Numbered from the stretch's first letter, positions 1-11,344 are shown. The stretch is DNA of 64,000 nucleotides from Gnetum montanum (GCA_015680685.1 MNCI01020452.1:185007-249006); one strand, 5' to 3'. Notes: generated by a model not told the origin, from the letters alone. Numbers and translations are program-made.

Positions 1-1265
1 AAGTAAGCTTAGGAAGACAGCGATTGATCAACCAATCCTTGTTCCACAAAGGCACATAAGCACTTAGTCCTCAGAATTCAATTGGATCACGCATGTACAC
101 TCATATTTTTATGGTTGAGGGTAGGGATACCTCGTCACTCATCAAATTCCAATGTACAAAACTCATCCAAAATTGCTAAAGGTTGGAGCATATATGTTAC
201 ACATTGGGGTTTCATCTTCCACACACTATGGGAGCATGTGAGATATCTTGTAAAGCCCCCATAAAATCTTAATCCCATTAGTATAGGACATTCCTTGTGC
301 AAAATTATCAAAAGAACTACAAAACTCCTCTAACAAACCAAATGATGCCCTAGAAGCCTGAAGAGATAAAAAATAAAGTCAAAATCCATCCAAACTAACA
401 TGGGTGGATCTCACACACTAGAGAACCTATCCCACATGATTTGGTAGTGTGTAGGACAACATGTGAGCTCACTACTAAACAATAAGTCCAAAATTTCTTA
501 TCAAATGTCTTGTAGAATCCACAACACCTAGAATGGTAAGTTAAGCAATAATATGACCTCCACAAGCTACTAGAGCTAGATCTTGATCCCACATGCTAGG
601 AACACATGTTCCACATGTTGTGGTACCATGTGGGATAGTGTGTAATGACTTAGGAACTCTTAAACTTGATCAAAACGCATCGAACCTTGCTTAAGATAGT
701 TGAGAAAACTACAAATCTTTCCATACACCTTGGACATTGCCATGGATGCCTGGAACATTCAAAATCTAGTCAAAAACCCATATAAACTAGCAAAGATCAT
801 CCCACACACTAGGAATCCTATCCCACACACTGTGGTAGTGTTTGGGGTAGTACATAAGGTTTGTGGCAAGATCCACCATGTTCAAAATTGTCCATAAGCT
901 GTTTGATGGATCCAAAAAGCCATAGGATGGAAGATTAACCCAAGATTTGAACCTTACAAGCTATGAAAACTAGGTATTGGTTCCACATGCTAGGGCACTC
1001 TATCCCACACACTATGACAATATGTCAAACTTCAAAAAACAAAAACCTTACATAAGCTTACCTATGCACAATACAATATAGTCAATAATTCCTTACAGTA
1101 GTCCTAAATGGTCTATATGTGGTCAAACCAAGTCAAAAAAGTCTCAAACTTGGCTAGAGTCTTTACATGTTTAAGATTTAGGTCCTAGATGCTATGATGG
1201 TAGTCCAAACTACCCACACACTATAGGAATAGCAGCCACATGTTGAGAATTCAATATTTTAGCTT
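1..1265. repeat. AT-rich repeat region with dispersed CACACTA / TAGTGTG motif
   Basis: No gene is visible. A degenerate motif resembling CCCACACACTATGGTAG, often paired with the near-complement TAGTGTGTGGG, recurs irregularly near 222, 405-465, 607-640, 796-850, 980-1030 and 1195-1240. The same motif appears at 7445-7505 and 7540-7590, just before a TATA box in the candidate Tat-1 LTR. This region may therefore be related LTR U3 sequence, but I could not align the two stretches end to end. Confidence 0.45.
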
Positions 1266-1619
1266 TTTAAAATTGTTTAGTAACAAAAAGTCAATTTCTA
1301 AGTAGGTTACAACTAGTTTACATGAATTTTTTTACCTATTTTAATTATTTTTATTAAATTTTATTTATTCTAGTAGTTTAGATGAGATTTTTCTTATTTT
1401 TATAAGATTTTTTCTTGTTTCAATCATTTGTGACCTTTTTTTACTAGATTTTTGCCTATTTTAGCAATTTATGGTCTTTTTACTAGATGTTTGCTTATTT
1501 TAATAATTTATGGCCTATTTTGTTAAATTTTGATTTTGGAAATTGATAGCCTATTTTTACTAATTTTTTCCTTACTTTGATCATAAAAGCAATGAAAAAA
1601 TAAATATTATTATTTAATA
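1266..1619. other. AT-rich spacer, nothing recognised
   Basis: This stretch is very AT-rich, with runs such as TTTTTACTAGATTTTTGCC repeated loosely. No open frame, RNA gene or repeat terminus could be supported. Confidence 0.5.
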
Positions 1620-2205
1620 TCACTTTCAACCCTCATCAATCATATTTGACTACCTTCAACCTTGTTTGATCTTGTTTGATACCATTATGCATTATTTGAT
1701 AATATTTTTCATCATTTTACCATCATTTGATGTCATTCAACATCATTTGAGATCATTTTGCATGATTTTTACAACATTCATTATCACTTGACATCATTTG
1801 GTATCGTTTTGATATCACTGGATATCCTTTGGTATCATTTTGTCATTATTTGGTGTCATTAGATACCATTTTTTTATCATTTTGAGCATCATTTAATATC
1901 ATTTTACCTTATTTTGACATCATTTGACCTATTTTAGCTTCATTTTCCCATCATTTGGCATAACTTGATATCATTTGATGTCATCTAGTAGTACTAAGAC
2001 CTCTTTCAACCTTGTTTGACATCATTCTACATGGTTTTGACCTTCATTTGGCCCTTATTTGATATCATTTGGCATCATTTGGCCCTAATTCTACCTTGTT
2101 GCATCTCAATCTACCATATTATAACCTTTCTTGGCCTCATTTTACCTCATTCCACTTCATGTGAACCTTGTTTGACTATGCTATGCTTTATTATTGCGAT
2201 ATTTT
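1620..2205. repeat. Degenerate TCATTTGATATCATTTGG-type minisatellite
   Basis: About 580 bases are made almost wholly of variants of CATCATTTG / ATATCATTTGG, with an approximate 10- and 20-base rhythm and many substitutions. It looks like a decayed simple tandem array. It lies immediately upstream of the Tat-1 coding remnant, where the element's gag and protease would be expected but are missing. Confidence 0.65.
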
Positions 2206-2529
2206 AACATTGTTTTATAATTATGCAATACAAATGCTAGTTAATTTGCTTTTGTTAACATGCAGGATTGAATCGTGGATACTTGGGCACAATTTGAACT
2301 ACCTTTGAGCCTGAATGAACCATATCATGGTCTTGAATGATCAACTAACTTAGAATGCCTAAATCTTGAAGTTGAGAGCCTATTCAACTAATAGCCTTAA
2401 TAGAGGAATCCCTTGAATGGCTTCAGAACATAGTCAAAACCATTAACCTTGATGTTAGAGACATCATTGAGGAATCTCTTTTTGAAATTCCCATTACAAC
2501 CTAATAGTAAGGAGAAAATGGTAAAAATA

Positions 2530-3960
2530 AGTTCCTCACTAAAACCCCTAATAGTCCGAGAAATCACCAAGACCCTTGAAGATAACATTAGAGCCTTTAC
2601 TTGGTCATAAGAGCATATGCTAGGACTTAACCTATGTTTAGTATATCATAATATCATATTGGACCCTAGTATCAAATTGGTTAAGCAAAAGGTATGCAAA
2701 ATTAGATTAGATTTGGCCCTAGTATTTTGTGATGAGATCAAGAAACTTTACCAAGCTGGTTTAATCTAAGCCATTGATTATGTAGATTAGGTATCTAACA
2801 TAGTGGTAGTTCCTAAGAAAAATGGGAGTATTCATATCTATATCGATTTCCATGACCTCAATAAGGCCACTATTAAAGATTATTTCTCATTGCCTAGTAT
2901 TGATCAACTCATCAATACTATAGTTGGACATGCCTTGTTATCCTTTATGAATGGGTTCTCAAGATATAACTAAGTTAGGATTAACCTAGAGCATCAATTA
3001 TATACAACCTTCTTGACCCCTTTGGAAACCTTCTGTTATACAATGATGTCATTTGGTCTAAGGAATGCAAGAGAAACCTATCAATGATCCATGACCTACA
3101 CCTTTAGTGACTACATGCTATGGTTACTTAATAATTAGGTTAATGATAGAGCCATCAAATACAAAATAGGTAGTGATCATGCATGTGACCTAAACCTAGT
3201 ACTTCAACAATGTCTCAAATATGATATTAGAAGTAATCCTAGAAATTGTGTCTTTGACATTAAAATGGGTAAAATGCTTGATATTGTAGTGTCTTAGGTT
3301 GGGATATATGTTGATCTTGATACGATTAAGATCATAACCAACCTATCACCACCTAGAAATATTATGGAACTACAAGGTTTACAAGCTAGAATACAATTTA
3401 TTCGTAGGTTCATCTTGAAGCTCATAGATAAGCTAAAACCTATGCAACACTTGCTTAAGAAGGGATTTCACTATGAGTGGACTAACGAATGCCAAGAAAC
3501 CTTTGACAATATTAAGGAATATTTGGTCCAACTGCCTACTATATATCCTCCTTAGAAAGACAAATCATTCTACATCTACCTTGCCAAATCTAAGACCTCC
3601 ATAGCCTCTTTGCTTTGTCAAAAATGAGATGATTAGGCAAAGTTACCTATTTATTAATTGAGCCATAAACTAGTTACGTATGAGACTTGATACAATGAGG
3701 TGAAGAAGACTACCTAGTCCTAGTATTCTCTTTGAAGAAGTGGAGATACTACCTCTTTAGGAGCCAAGTCAACATCGTATGAAAAGATAATGTATTAAGA
3801 GCCATAATGACTAACATATACAAGAGTAGCCATAGAGCCTAATGGAAGGAAACAAAAAATAAGTTTGACCTACATTACATCTTCAAAGCTTCGATTAAAG
3901 GTCAAGCTCTAGCCACATAACTCACAACTTTCCAAGTTGAAGATAATATAGCCATAGACG
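2530..3960 (+). pseudogene. Tat-1 reverse transcriptase and RNase H remnant
   Basis: In broken frames this matches the gypsy RT/RNase H: an RT start resembling LDPKL..KPVKQK, then VSNIVVVPKKNGSIHIYIDF (2797-2850), DLNKATIKDY, a finger/palm stretch ending MMSFGLRNA, the tether PPRNIMELQGLQARIQFIRR (3350-3410), and LLKKGFHYEWTNECQ, where RNase H begins. The conserved YVDD box reads as xVND, so the first of the two catalytic aspartates is lost. Stops fall at family-conserved Trp, Gln and Arg positions (for example VSN is preceded by TAG in place of TGG). The product would have copied element RNA and removed the RNA strand; this copy cannot. Confidence 0.85.
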
Positions 3961-4019
3961 TTAAATTCCCTAATGAGCATATTAACATTGTCAATGAGGT
4001 TCCTAAATGATATGAGGCC

Positions 4020-4400
4020 ATCATGCATTTTGACTGAGCTTTAACTACTTAGGAAGCTAGTATTTCCATCATCATAATAGTGTCCTTTGGTGAAATCCAA
4101 AATTTCTCCTATCATTTTCAATTTTTGTGCACTAACAACATAGTGGAATATGAAGTATTAATTAGAGGAATGGTGGTAGATTGTAACCTAGGAATTACAT
4201 ATTTAATGTTAAAAGGTGATTCATAACTAATGGTTAACAAAGTGATAGAAGTCTATGCATGCAAGGCTAAACATTTACAAACATACTGCGATCTAGCTAA
4301 AAAACTCAAACTATAATTTACATATCTTGTTATCCAATACATTCCTTGAATTGGGAACACCTTAGTTGATGCCATTATGACCTTAGCCCTAAGTGTGACA
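4020..4400 (+). pseudogene. Tat-1 second (archaeal-type) RNase H remnant
   Basis: The segment reads FGEIQNFSYHFQFLCTNN, then VEYEVLIRGMVVDC and LKGDS-LMVNKVIEVYACK, matching the aRNH pattern (CTNN.AEYEALI..GL, then GDSQLIINQV.G.Y) of Tat-lineage elements. In this lineage the domain lies between the retroviral-type RNase H and the integrase, as here. The reading is interrupted by stops. It distinguishes this remnant from the Athila-like elements at 11-41 kb, which have a single RNase H. Confidence 0.7.
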
Positions 4401-4699
4401 TCAGGTCTATTTAGTAAGTTACTTTCCTTAATAAATAATTGTGCTCTTCCAATTACATGGAATACTAAAGGTCCCTTTATATAGTCACCATTAGTAATGC
4501 CCCTCAACAAGAGTGGTATTATGACATTAAATTTTACCTAACCCATGATGAACCTTCGCAAAACCTAGATACCTCTCAAAAGAATGGTATATGTAAATGA
4601 TCAAAATAATATATCATTATATCTTGTAACACATTATGTCAAAGGTCCTATGATGGCATATTATCAGTATGCTTGGGAAAAATAGTAGCTCTTATAGTC

Positions 4700-5755
4700 C
4701 TTGAGTAGGTTGATGAGGGAATATTTGGGGAACATATAGGACCTAGAGCCATGGCCACAAATATTAGATGATTAGGATACTATTGTCCCTATATGGAAAG
4801 TGAGTACTTGTAGAAAATTAAAACTTGTGACACCTATTAGTGGTACAACAACTTAATATATGTTCCACTGACTGAGTTACACACCACTTAGATTATATGG
4901 CCATTCCAATGGTGGAAAATTGACATAGTTGAACCAAGAACACCTAAATCATTTGTAGGACATATTTTTATCATTACTATATGTATTTTACAAATTAGGT
5001 TGAAGCTATACCTCTAAGGAAAATAATGTTGCAGTAAGTTTGTAAGTTTATCTTGGATAGCATCATATATTGTTTTATCTTACCTTTAATAATTGTTACA
5101 GAAAACAAACTATAATTTAGTAGCCAAAAAATGCATACCTTTTGTCAACAACTAAACATTCAGCACTCATTTTCATCATCTTACTATCCATAGGCTAGTG
5201 GTCGAGCTGAAGCTACAACAAGGTAATCAAAAACCTACTTAAGAAAATGTTAAGAAAAGGCAAATGTAAATGGCATAAACAACTCTTATATGCACTATGG
5301 ACCTATAAAAAAACCTTTAGAATCATAACCAGAGCCACCATTTATAGTCTAGTTTATGAATTTAAAGCTATTTTTCCTCTTGAATTGTAGGTTCCATCCT
5401 TAAGGTTAGCTCTATTTAACTTTATCAATGATGAGAAAAATAAGGAGCTATGTACCATGGACCTTGATTTGGTTGAGGAATGATAAATAAAAATGCCTAC
5501 CAAGATCAAATGAATTCAAGAGAATTAGAAATAATAGCATCATCATGATCTAAATAGGTGTAGATTCAAGGAATTAGACCTTGTCCTCAATGTCTTTCAT
5601 GTAGAGGTAGAAAATGTTTTGCTAAACTACAAAGGACCTTTCTTAGTTACCAAAGCTTATGGAAATGGAGCATTCAAGTTGATAGACATGGATGAGAATG
5701 AATTGGCTAACTCAATCAATCATTCTCATCTCAAACCATATTATATTTAACATTG
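4700..5755 (+). pseudogene. Tat-1 integrase remnant
   Basis: This is a frame-shifted gypsy integrase. The zinc-finger side reads EGIFGEHIGPRAMATNI and LGYYCPYM; the core reads NLIYVPLTELHTT, WPFQWWKIDIVEP, then VEAIPLR, where the preceding Trp codon is TAG. The distal core retains SSSYYP-ASGRAEATT (5175-5225) with Gln replaced by a stop. The C-terminal part reads FKLIDMDENELANSINHSHL in a mixed frame near 5670-5730. It would have joined element DNA to the chromosome and is inactive now. Confidence 0.8.
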
Positions 5756-6388
5756 ATCCATTTGTTTGTAGCCTTGGTTTGCTTTTTTTTTTTTACAGGT
5801 TGGAGAAACAATTGACATTGACAACTTCAATGGTCTACAACAAGAAAGCCTACATGACCCTCTATTTCTTTTAGCCTCTAAAAAATACTACAAATTTTAT
5901 ATGAATCCTCATAGCATGACATAGAGTTCACATTTTTTGTTAGTTGTAACCAATGATGGCGTATATACACTTACTACCTCATGTAACCTTTTGTTAACAC
6001 ATGTATTCTTTGACTTGCTTAGCTATACTCTTAGAGTTGTGCTTGAAAGATGAGCCTGGAGTCATTGTAAAGGTGTGATTAATTGTAAAGGGTGAGTCAT
6101 CATGTGACATCAATATACGATATCTGGTTACCTTATTTGATCTTGTCAATAATGCTTACCTCACATCACCTCCGTTACTCCTCCTAAGCCATAACCCTAT
6201 AGTAAAATTGTAGCCTTCCTTACCTTGCTAACAATGAAAATCTATGTTTGACACTCATGAACCATGCTTATGTGACATCTCCTTCAACATGATCTGCCAA
6301 TCAAGTTCACTGAATGTAACATATCTTGTTTAGTGAGAAAATAAAGTTCAGCCTTGGCAATGAAGCCCAATTAAGGTTTCCATCTTGC
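5756..6388 (+). other. Tat-1 3' untranslated stretch
   Basis: About 630 bases lie between the end of the integrase and the candidate polypurine tract. No open frame or repeat is evident. Confidence 0.4.
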
Positions 6389-6407
6389 AAAAAAAGAGGG
6401 AAGAAAG
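6389..6407 (+). other. Candidate polypurine tract of Tat-1
   Basis: A run of 19 purines (AAAAAAAGAGGGAAGAAAG) is followed directly by TG, the usual LTR start. It lies downstream of pol on the same strand, as a plus-strand primer site should. Confidence 0.45.
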
Positions 6408-6473
6408 TGCCAAGAAATCAAAAAGGCCAATGTAACCTCAAGTTAAGCAAGTCAACAACTCTCTCAAAAAATA

Positions 6474-6491
6474 AGAGAGAGAGAGAGAGAG
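6474..6491. repeat. (GA)9 microsatellite
   Basis: A perfect run of nine GA dinucleotides, flanked by CTCTCAAAAAATAA on the left. Confidence 0.9.
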
Positions 6492-7075
6492 CAAAGTAGC
6501 CAAAGAAGCCTATTACTAGGTATTGGTTTTTCTAAACATCATTGAGTAACCAACATTTCCTAGTGTAAAGCATGAGGATATCTTCAACTTAGCAAGCATG
6601 TCACCACCATACCATAGCCATGTTGTCAACATTTGGAATTCTTTGTTAGCCCATGTAACCATTCTCCGATAGCCAATGTAGTCATTATTTCATCCCAAAA
6701 TCTTGACATCCTATTGTAATCTTATTTCACCTTCATGAGCACTTCTTGGAATGATTGAATAACTACAAAATTAAGTATGGAGAGGGAGCATTGGTGATGA
6801 ACATGTAGTAGTATTTCATGTTCTTTTTTGATGTCTCATTAGTTAATCCTCAAAACATCAACAAAGACAATCCAATAAAACATCTTAAGGAAAATTTAGA
6901 TTGCAAATGAAAGATCATAGTAAAGATTTTTTTTTTTTTGTAATTTGATAAGAATATGAAGGTAGAAGCAATTAACCTATTTTCCCACCAAAAATCCTAT
7001 CTTGTGGCCTTTAATTGATATGATTTTTAGTAATTTTCAATGTAAAAAACTAAGATTTATATCCCACACATTGAA

Positions 7076-7425
7076 AATCCCATTTATTCTAGCTTGTGGA
7101 GGTTGAAAATGCTTCACAAACTAGAAATTCCATTTATGCTAGCTTGTAGAGGTTAAAAATTCTCCACAAGCTATAAATTCCATTCATGCTAGCTTATGGA
7201 GGTTAAAAATGCTCCACAAGCTATAATTTCTATTTATGGCAACTTGTGAAGGCTAAAAATGCTCCACAAACTACAAATTCCATTCATGGTATCTTGTGGA
7301 GGTTAAAAATGCTTCACAAGTTGCAAATTTTATTCATGCTAGCTTATGTAGGTTAAAAATGCTCCACAAGCTATAAATTCCATTTATGCTAGCTTTTGGG
7401 AGTTAAAAACTCTCCACAAGCTACA
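7076..7425. repeat. Seven tandem 50-bp units, each a hairpin
   Basis: The repeat unit is exactly 50 bp: CATTYATGCT blocks start at 7081, 7131, 7181, 7231, 7281, 7331 and 7381, with no indels. Each unit holds an inverted repeat, consensus AGCTTGTGGAG - ten bases GTTAAAAATG - CTCCACAAGCT, starting at 7091, 7141, 7191, 7241, 7291, 7341 and 7391. Units differ by scattered substitutions. Confidence 0.95.
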
Positions 7426-7669
7426 AAAATTAACCTTTTTAATCTCACACACTACACATTCCAACTTCTTACACTATGGTAGCATGTGGGGCAGTGTGTG
7501 GAATTTGATCTTTAAATTCATATGCTACATAGCTCAATCATACACACTGTGGTAGTATGTGGGGTAATGTGTGATACTTGGGTTTTAAACCCTCACACTA
7601 CACTTTGGTCTAGGAACAACTTGCAATGCTGAAAACTATAATATATGCTAATACAACAAATTTGTAGCC

Positions 7670-7677
7670 TATAAATA
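7670..7677 (+). promoter_or_regulatory. TATA box candidate (CCTATAAATACC)
   Basis: TATAAATA in the context GTAGCCTATAAATACC lies on the same strand as Tat-1 pol and just after the CACACT/GTGTG motif block. It is the same consensus as the TATA boxes in the other LTRs of this window. Confidence 0.6.
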
Positions 7678-8264
7678 CCAAATTTGATGCATTTTTAGGA
7701 CCTTTTTGATCAATCTCTTAACAAATCACTTAGTAGTAAATAGAAAAATATTGCAGTAGATTTTTTATATCCTTTTTACAAATTTTTCAAAGCTAATTTT
7801 TTAGCATAGAACCTAGGGTAGAAATTTATTGCAATGTAGATCAAATCTGGAAACTAGTGTAGACTCTATGCAAAACATACCCTATAGTTTGCATCAAATC
7901 ATAGTAGGAATATTAATTTTTCTATGTTGAAAAGCCATAATTTTTACCCTTTATCAACCCCTATTTCTGTATTTATCAACTACAATTTTAATACATGATT
8001 TGTAGTTATTTCTATTTGGTTATATTATTCTCTTATTTTACTTATTCTTGAATCTCACATTGCATTCCTGTTTTACATATTTTCATCATAGTTTATCCTA
8101 GATTTTCATGAAATGATAAAATATTTTTCAACTTTCTAAGTAGTCAACAAGATTGTTTAGGATGCTCTAGATCTTTTTTGAGGCTCATGGATCTATGAGT
8201 TAAATTGTTCCACACAAAAGCTTTTAGATTTTTAGCACCTAAATTTTCCATCATTACAAACAAT

Positions 8265-9130
8265 ACACCTATAGTGGAGTGCTATGTCACAAAAGTGGAA
8301 TGTGGTTAGATCTTGAAAGAACACAAAAATGTTAATAAATCATTCTCTAATCCACTTAATTCTCCTAATCACACTCTCACTAGAGTAAAGTAGAGATACT
8401 TATTTGGTTTGACCAATGTAAAGCATGGAAAGATAAAGGAATAGAGAAAGATAACTAGGTGAAAGTAAAAAGAGAAAGTAGTAGAAAAAGGGAAAGAATG
8501 CTAACAACATCACCAATACACTAATGGTGGAATGCTATGTCATATAAGTGGGATATGACTAGATTCCTAAAATGGACATCTCCCTTACCTCACTCATATA
8601 AATATTCATACTCTTTATGTCACTCTGTACTCAACACTTTTGCATTGCATTAGGATAAAGACAATCATTTGATTTCACTAATGCTAAATATAGAGAAGAA
8701 TGGAAACATATGAGAAGAGGGTATGAGAGGAAGAAAATAGAAATATAGTACATGAGAGAAGAAACTATAGCTTTCAAAAATAGAAAGTAAAAAAGCAAGT
8801 GGAGAAAAGAGGATATTATCCATATACTTTTCATGAGGATGATGTTGTGACACAAGAATGGGGCATGGCTAAATCCTACATATTGTATGACTAAAAAGGA
8901 TGTCATATATACTATCAAAGTAACCCCTCCCTATCCCACTCAATAATAAACCTAGTCACAACCTCACATGAAGTATTAAGATATTTAGTCACTCAAAAAC
9001 CTCACTGGTTATGTTGAGAATAGAGTAGAATGGAAGAGATAGTATAGTGAAATATGAAAACAAGTACTAAGAGAAATAGTAAAAATGAGATAGAATGGAG
9101 ATTAAATGTAAAATAATGCAAAATAAAATA
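8265..9130. repeat. Three degenerate direct repeats of about 250-310 bp
   Basis: Three blocks begin with related sequence: near 8272 (AGTGGAGTGCTATGTCACA), near 8525 (GGTGGAATGCTATGTCATA) and near 8833 (GATGTTGTGACACAAGAATG). Each continues with a pyrimidine-rich stretch and then purine-rich AGAGAAAG/GAATGGAAG sequence. The repeats lie just beyond the integrase end of Tat-0, so they may be its 3' UTR or LTR. No gene is present. Confidence 0.5.
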
Positions 9131-9255
9131 GGGATTAGAGTAAACCTATTATCCAAAAATAGCACATATCTCTTCATAGTGTAAAATAATTGATAGAAAT
9201 CAAATTGCTTGGAAAAACACATGTTTCATCACAAACAATTAGTGGGTTTAATGTT

Positions 9256-10400
9256 ATGAGTTGGCTAATGTCATAGCAGTTTAGAAAACTTTTGTTTACA
9301 AGATCTAGAAACTAATGTCCTTCCAAATCAAATAAAATGGATATGCCATTTTCTAGAGATTCAACCACCAGAAAAGGACCTTGCCAGGTGGGGAAGAACT
9401 TTGTATCTTTGCAATTTGCAAAATTGTGAATGATTAGATTGTCTTCATGAATCTCTCTAATTCTAACATGTTTGAAGTGACAACATTACATATCTACTTG
9501 ATATTCATATAGATGTTAAAGGGCTACTTGTCATTATTCTTCTAGGATATCTAACTCAACACATCGCATGTTATTATTATCTTGATCTAAACACCAATCA
9601 TGAAGATCAACACAAAGATAAGGAATATGGAGCTTAATTGGTAAGATTATCTTAGAATCATAGGTTAAAAAATATTAGGTATGACTAGTGGATATACGAA
9701 AGGTAGTACAATAGATCCATAGGACAAGGAATAGTTGTGTGTGCCAATTGCGTTAGATTTTATTAACCATGACATGGAGGAAATTGCTAAGTTTTATTAG
9801 TAGATTTAGCTTCATCATTATATTGAAGGTATTGGGATGACAAAAATGACTGGGTGATGTGTTACATAGACTAGAAATCAGCTACTTCTTTACTTTGGAA
9901 CTAGGGTCCATAGTTAGTTAAAATTTGAATAGGAAAAGTAAAGCAAGATATTATGTTCTCAAGAATGAAATAAAAAATGAAGTGGACCTTCATGGAATGT
10001 AAAGGAATAACCTCTATTGACTTAGTGAAGTATTCTATAGTAGTTAGAATGAATTGATGTTCAACAAATGAAGAAATACTAATAGCACTAATAAGATTTA
10101 AATCCCAATTTTAAAAGGACCATGTGATTTGAAATATGTTCCTATGAAGGAAGGTAGATAATGGATATATGCCTTTGACAGGCATTGAATGTCTTGACTA
10201 GACAGTAGGCATCTTTGGCCAAGGTTGGCCACCAATAGCCTAAAGAAGTGATGCAAGAAACTAAGTGTGACCCTAGGGATTTGCCACAAACTCCAAAGTA
10301 AACTTGCTCAAGGACTATCTTAGACTTCATAAAACTAAGATAACATATGATAACACTCATAGAAGAAACTAGAAATAAGATAGTGGGATTCACTAAGTGG
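9256..10400 (-). pseudogene. Tat-0 integrase remnant
   Basis: On the minus strand the zinc-finger region reads KIVLEQVYFGVCGKSLGSHL, then GYWWPTLAKDAYCLVKT and ACQRH (10142-10330), matching the gypsy HHCC segment in spacing. The conserved first histidine motif (VHEG) reads VYFG, so it is damaged. The core is broken by stops around 9500-10100 but still reads NWHTQLFLVLWIYCTTFR. The C-terminal region reads IHEDNLIIHNFANCKDTKFF and TWQGPFLVVESLENG (9300-9450), the GPY/F-like end typical of this family. Pol ends near 9256. Confidence 0.8.
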
Positions 10401-10584
10401 AAGTATCAATTACATTTATGTAAAGCATCCTTTTGAGTATTTGTGAGATCGTTAGGAGTTTTCCCAATAGTAAGGTAATGAAGAATATTAGTGTATTGCT
10501 AATTCTTATCATTCATGTTAATAGTACTAATCAATACATTAGGAGATTACATAATATGTGTCATGCATAATGATTTTACAAGTT

Positions 10585-11151
10585 AATCTCACATAGCTAA
10601 AGGGTCACCATTAATGGAAATTTTACCAAGGCATTGGCTAGAATGTTTTTAGAGCATGGAATGTGACTCAACATATGAGTAGAGAAGAAAAGAATAAGTT
10701 TCTTAGCCATTTATAGATAAGTAAATAAGTAAGGAGACTTACAATCATAGTCACCATTAACTTGATTTATGATGAGTTGAGAGTCACCATAAATAGTAAT
10801 AATCTTGACATGATTTTATAAGGTTAGTAAGAGATCTCATATTTAACTATGTTATAAGTGCATGGAAAGTCAATATTGTAAGCTTGATAAAAGACCTATT
10901 TTGTAGAAAGAATAAGGATATATAATACACTAAATTTGAAGGAAGTATGTACTCTATCAAAGTAACATTCAAATTCCTTCCATCAATATGTAAGATGCGA
11001 ATAATGTTAGTGATTTTAGAGAAAGAGATAAGATCAACTATGCTTTAATCTTTGATAGAATGTTGGGGCAAAAATAAACATCAAACTCAATAAGAAAATT
11101 ATTTCAACAAGCTCAACGATGATTATTAGAAGGATTGTTAGCAATCATTTT
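10585..11151 (-). pseudogene. Tat-0 RNase H end and archaeal-type RNase H remnant
   Basis: Reading down from the Athila-A insertion point, the minus strand gives NNFLIEFDVYFCPNI (end of the pol RNase H, compare SEFDIHFVP). It then gives YPYSFYK and the aRNH signature TIYGDSQLIINQVNGDYDCK (10735-10800), followed by HMLSHIPCSKNILANALVKI (10620-10680). The double RNase H places the element in the Tat lineage. Stops are frequent between these blocks. Confidence 0.8.
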
Positions 11152-11344
11152 TGATGAGTAGCAAGTAGTTCGTATGTCCAACCATTTGAATCACTAGCAT
11201 TCACTAAGTGATTCAGTCAAATTCTATAGACTTTAGCTTTCTAAGTACACATTATCTAGGTAGTGAACTTAAGGACATGATCATTGTTTTCTTAGTTCTA
11301 GTTGTGATGGTACAATGATATGATTCAGTATAACTAAGGCACAT
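11152..11344 (-). repeat. Athila-A 3' LTR, first piece
   Basis: TGATGAGTAGCAAGTAG through CTAAGGCACAT matches 39976-40167 in the Athila-A 5' LTR. The match stops exactly where Athila-B begins (11345) and resumes at 30161. Confidence 0.85.
11340..11344. repeat. Target site duplication of Athila-B (CACAT), left
   Basis: CACAT directly abuts the TG of the Athila-B LTR and is repeated exactly at 30156-30160. The intact site is seen in the Athila-A 5' LTR as GGCACATGCTTTGTATAAC. Confidence 0.9.

Larger units (their letters stand above)
2380..8200 (+). mobile_element. Tat-1: decayed Ty3/gypsy (Tat-type) retrotransposon remnant
   Basis: This is a plus-strand LTR retrotransposon remnant. The order RT, RNase H, a second RNase H-like domain (aRNH) and integrase is the arrangement known for the Tat lineage of plant Ty3/gypsy elements. 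No gag or protease is recognisable on the 5' side, so the element appears truncated or replaced there. A polypurine tract at 6389-6407 and a TATA box at 7670-7677 suggest a 3' LTR starting near 6408. Both outer limits are approximate. Dense stop codons show it is dead. Confidence 0.75.
6408..8200 (+). repeat. Candidate 3' LTR of Tat-1 (approximate limits)
   Basis: The stretch starts with TG after a purine tract, contains a 50-bp hairpin array (7076-7425), a block of CACACTRTGGTAG / GTGTG motifs (7445-7600), and a plus-strand TATA box at 7670-7677. That gives a U3 of about 1.2 kb. The right end is not defined and no matching 5' LTR could be aligned, so this stays a hypothesis. Confidence 0.35.

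Noticed and set aside
7076-7425. CRISPR-like look of regularly spaced palindromic repeats
   Set aside because: The whole 50-bp unit repeats, with no unique spacers. No cas genes exist and the context is plant retrotransposon DNA.
8631-8918. Minus-strand hydrophobic 95-codon open frame as a small membrane protein
   Set aside because: It lies inside the degenerate direct repeats; hydrophobicity comes from AT-rich, pyrimidine-rich sequence and it is not kept in the other repeat copies.
6408-9250. Attempt to match the 3' LTR of Tat-0 with 51442-52720
   Set aside because: No colinear similarity could be seen, so no LTR pair is claimed for Tat-0.
11146-11151. Perfect target duplication for Athila-A
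   Set aside because: CATTT on the left against CATTA on the right depends on where the LTR ends are set; only an imperfect match can be supported.
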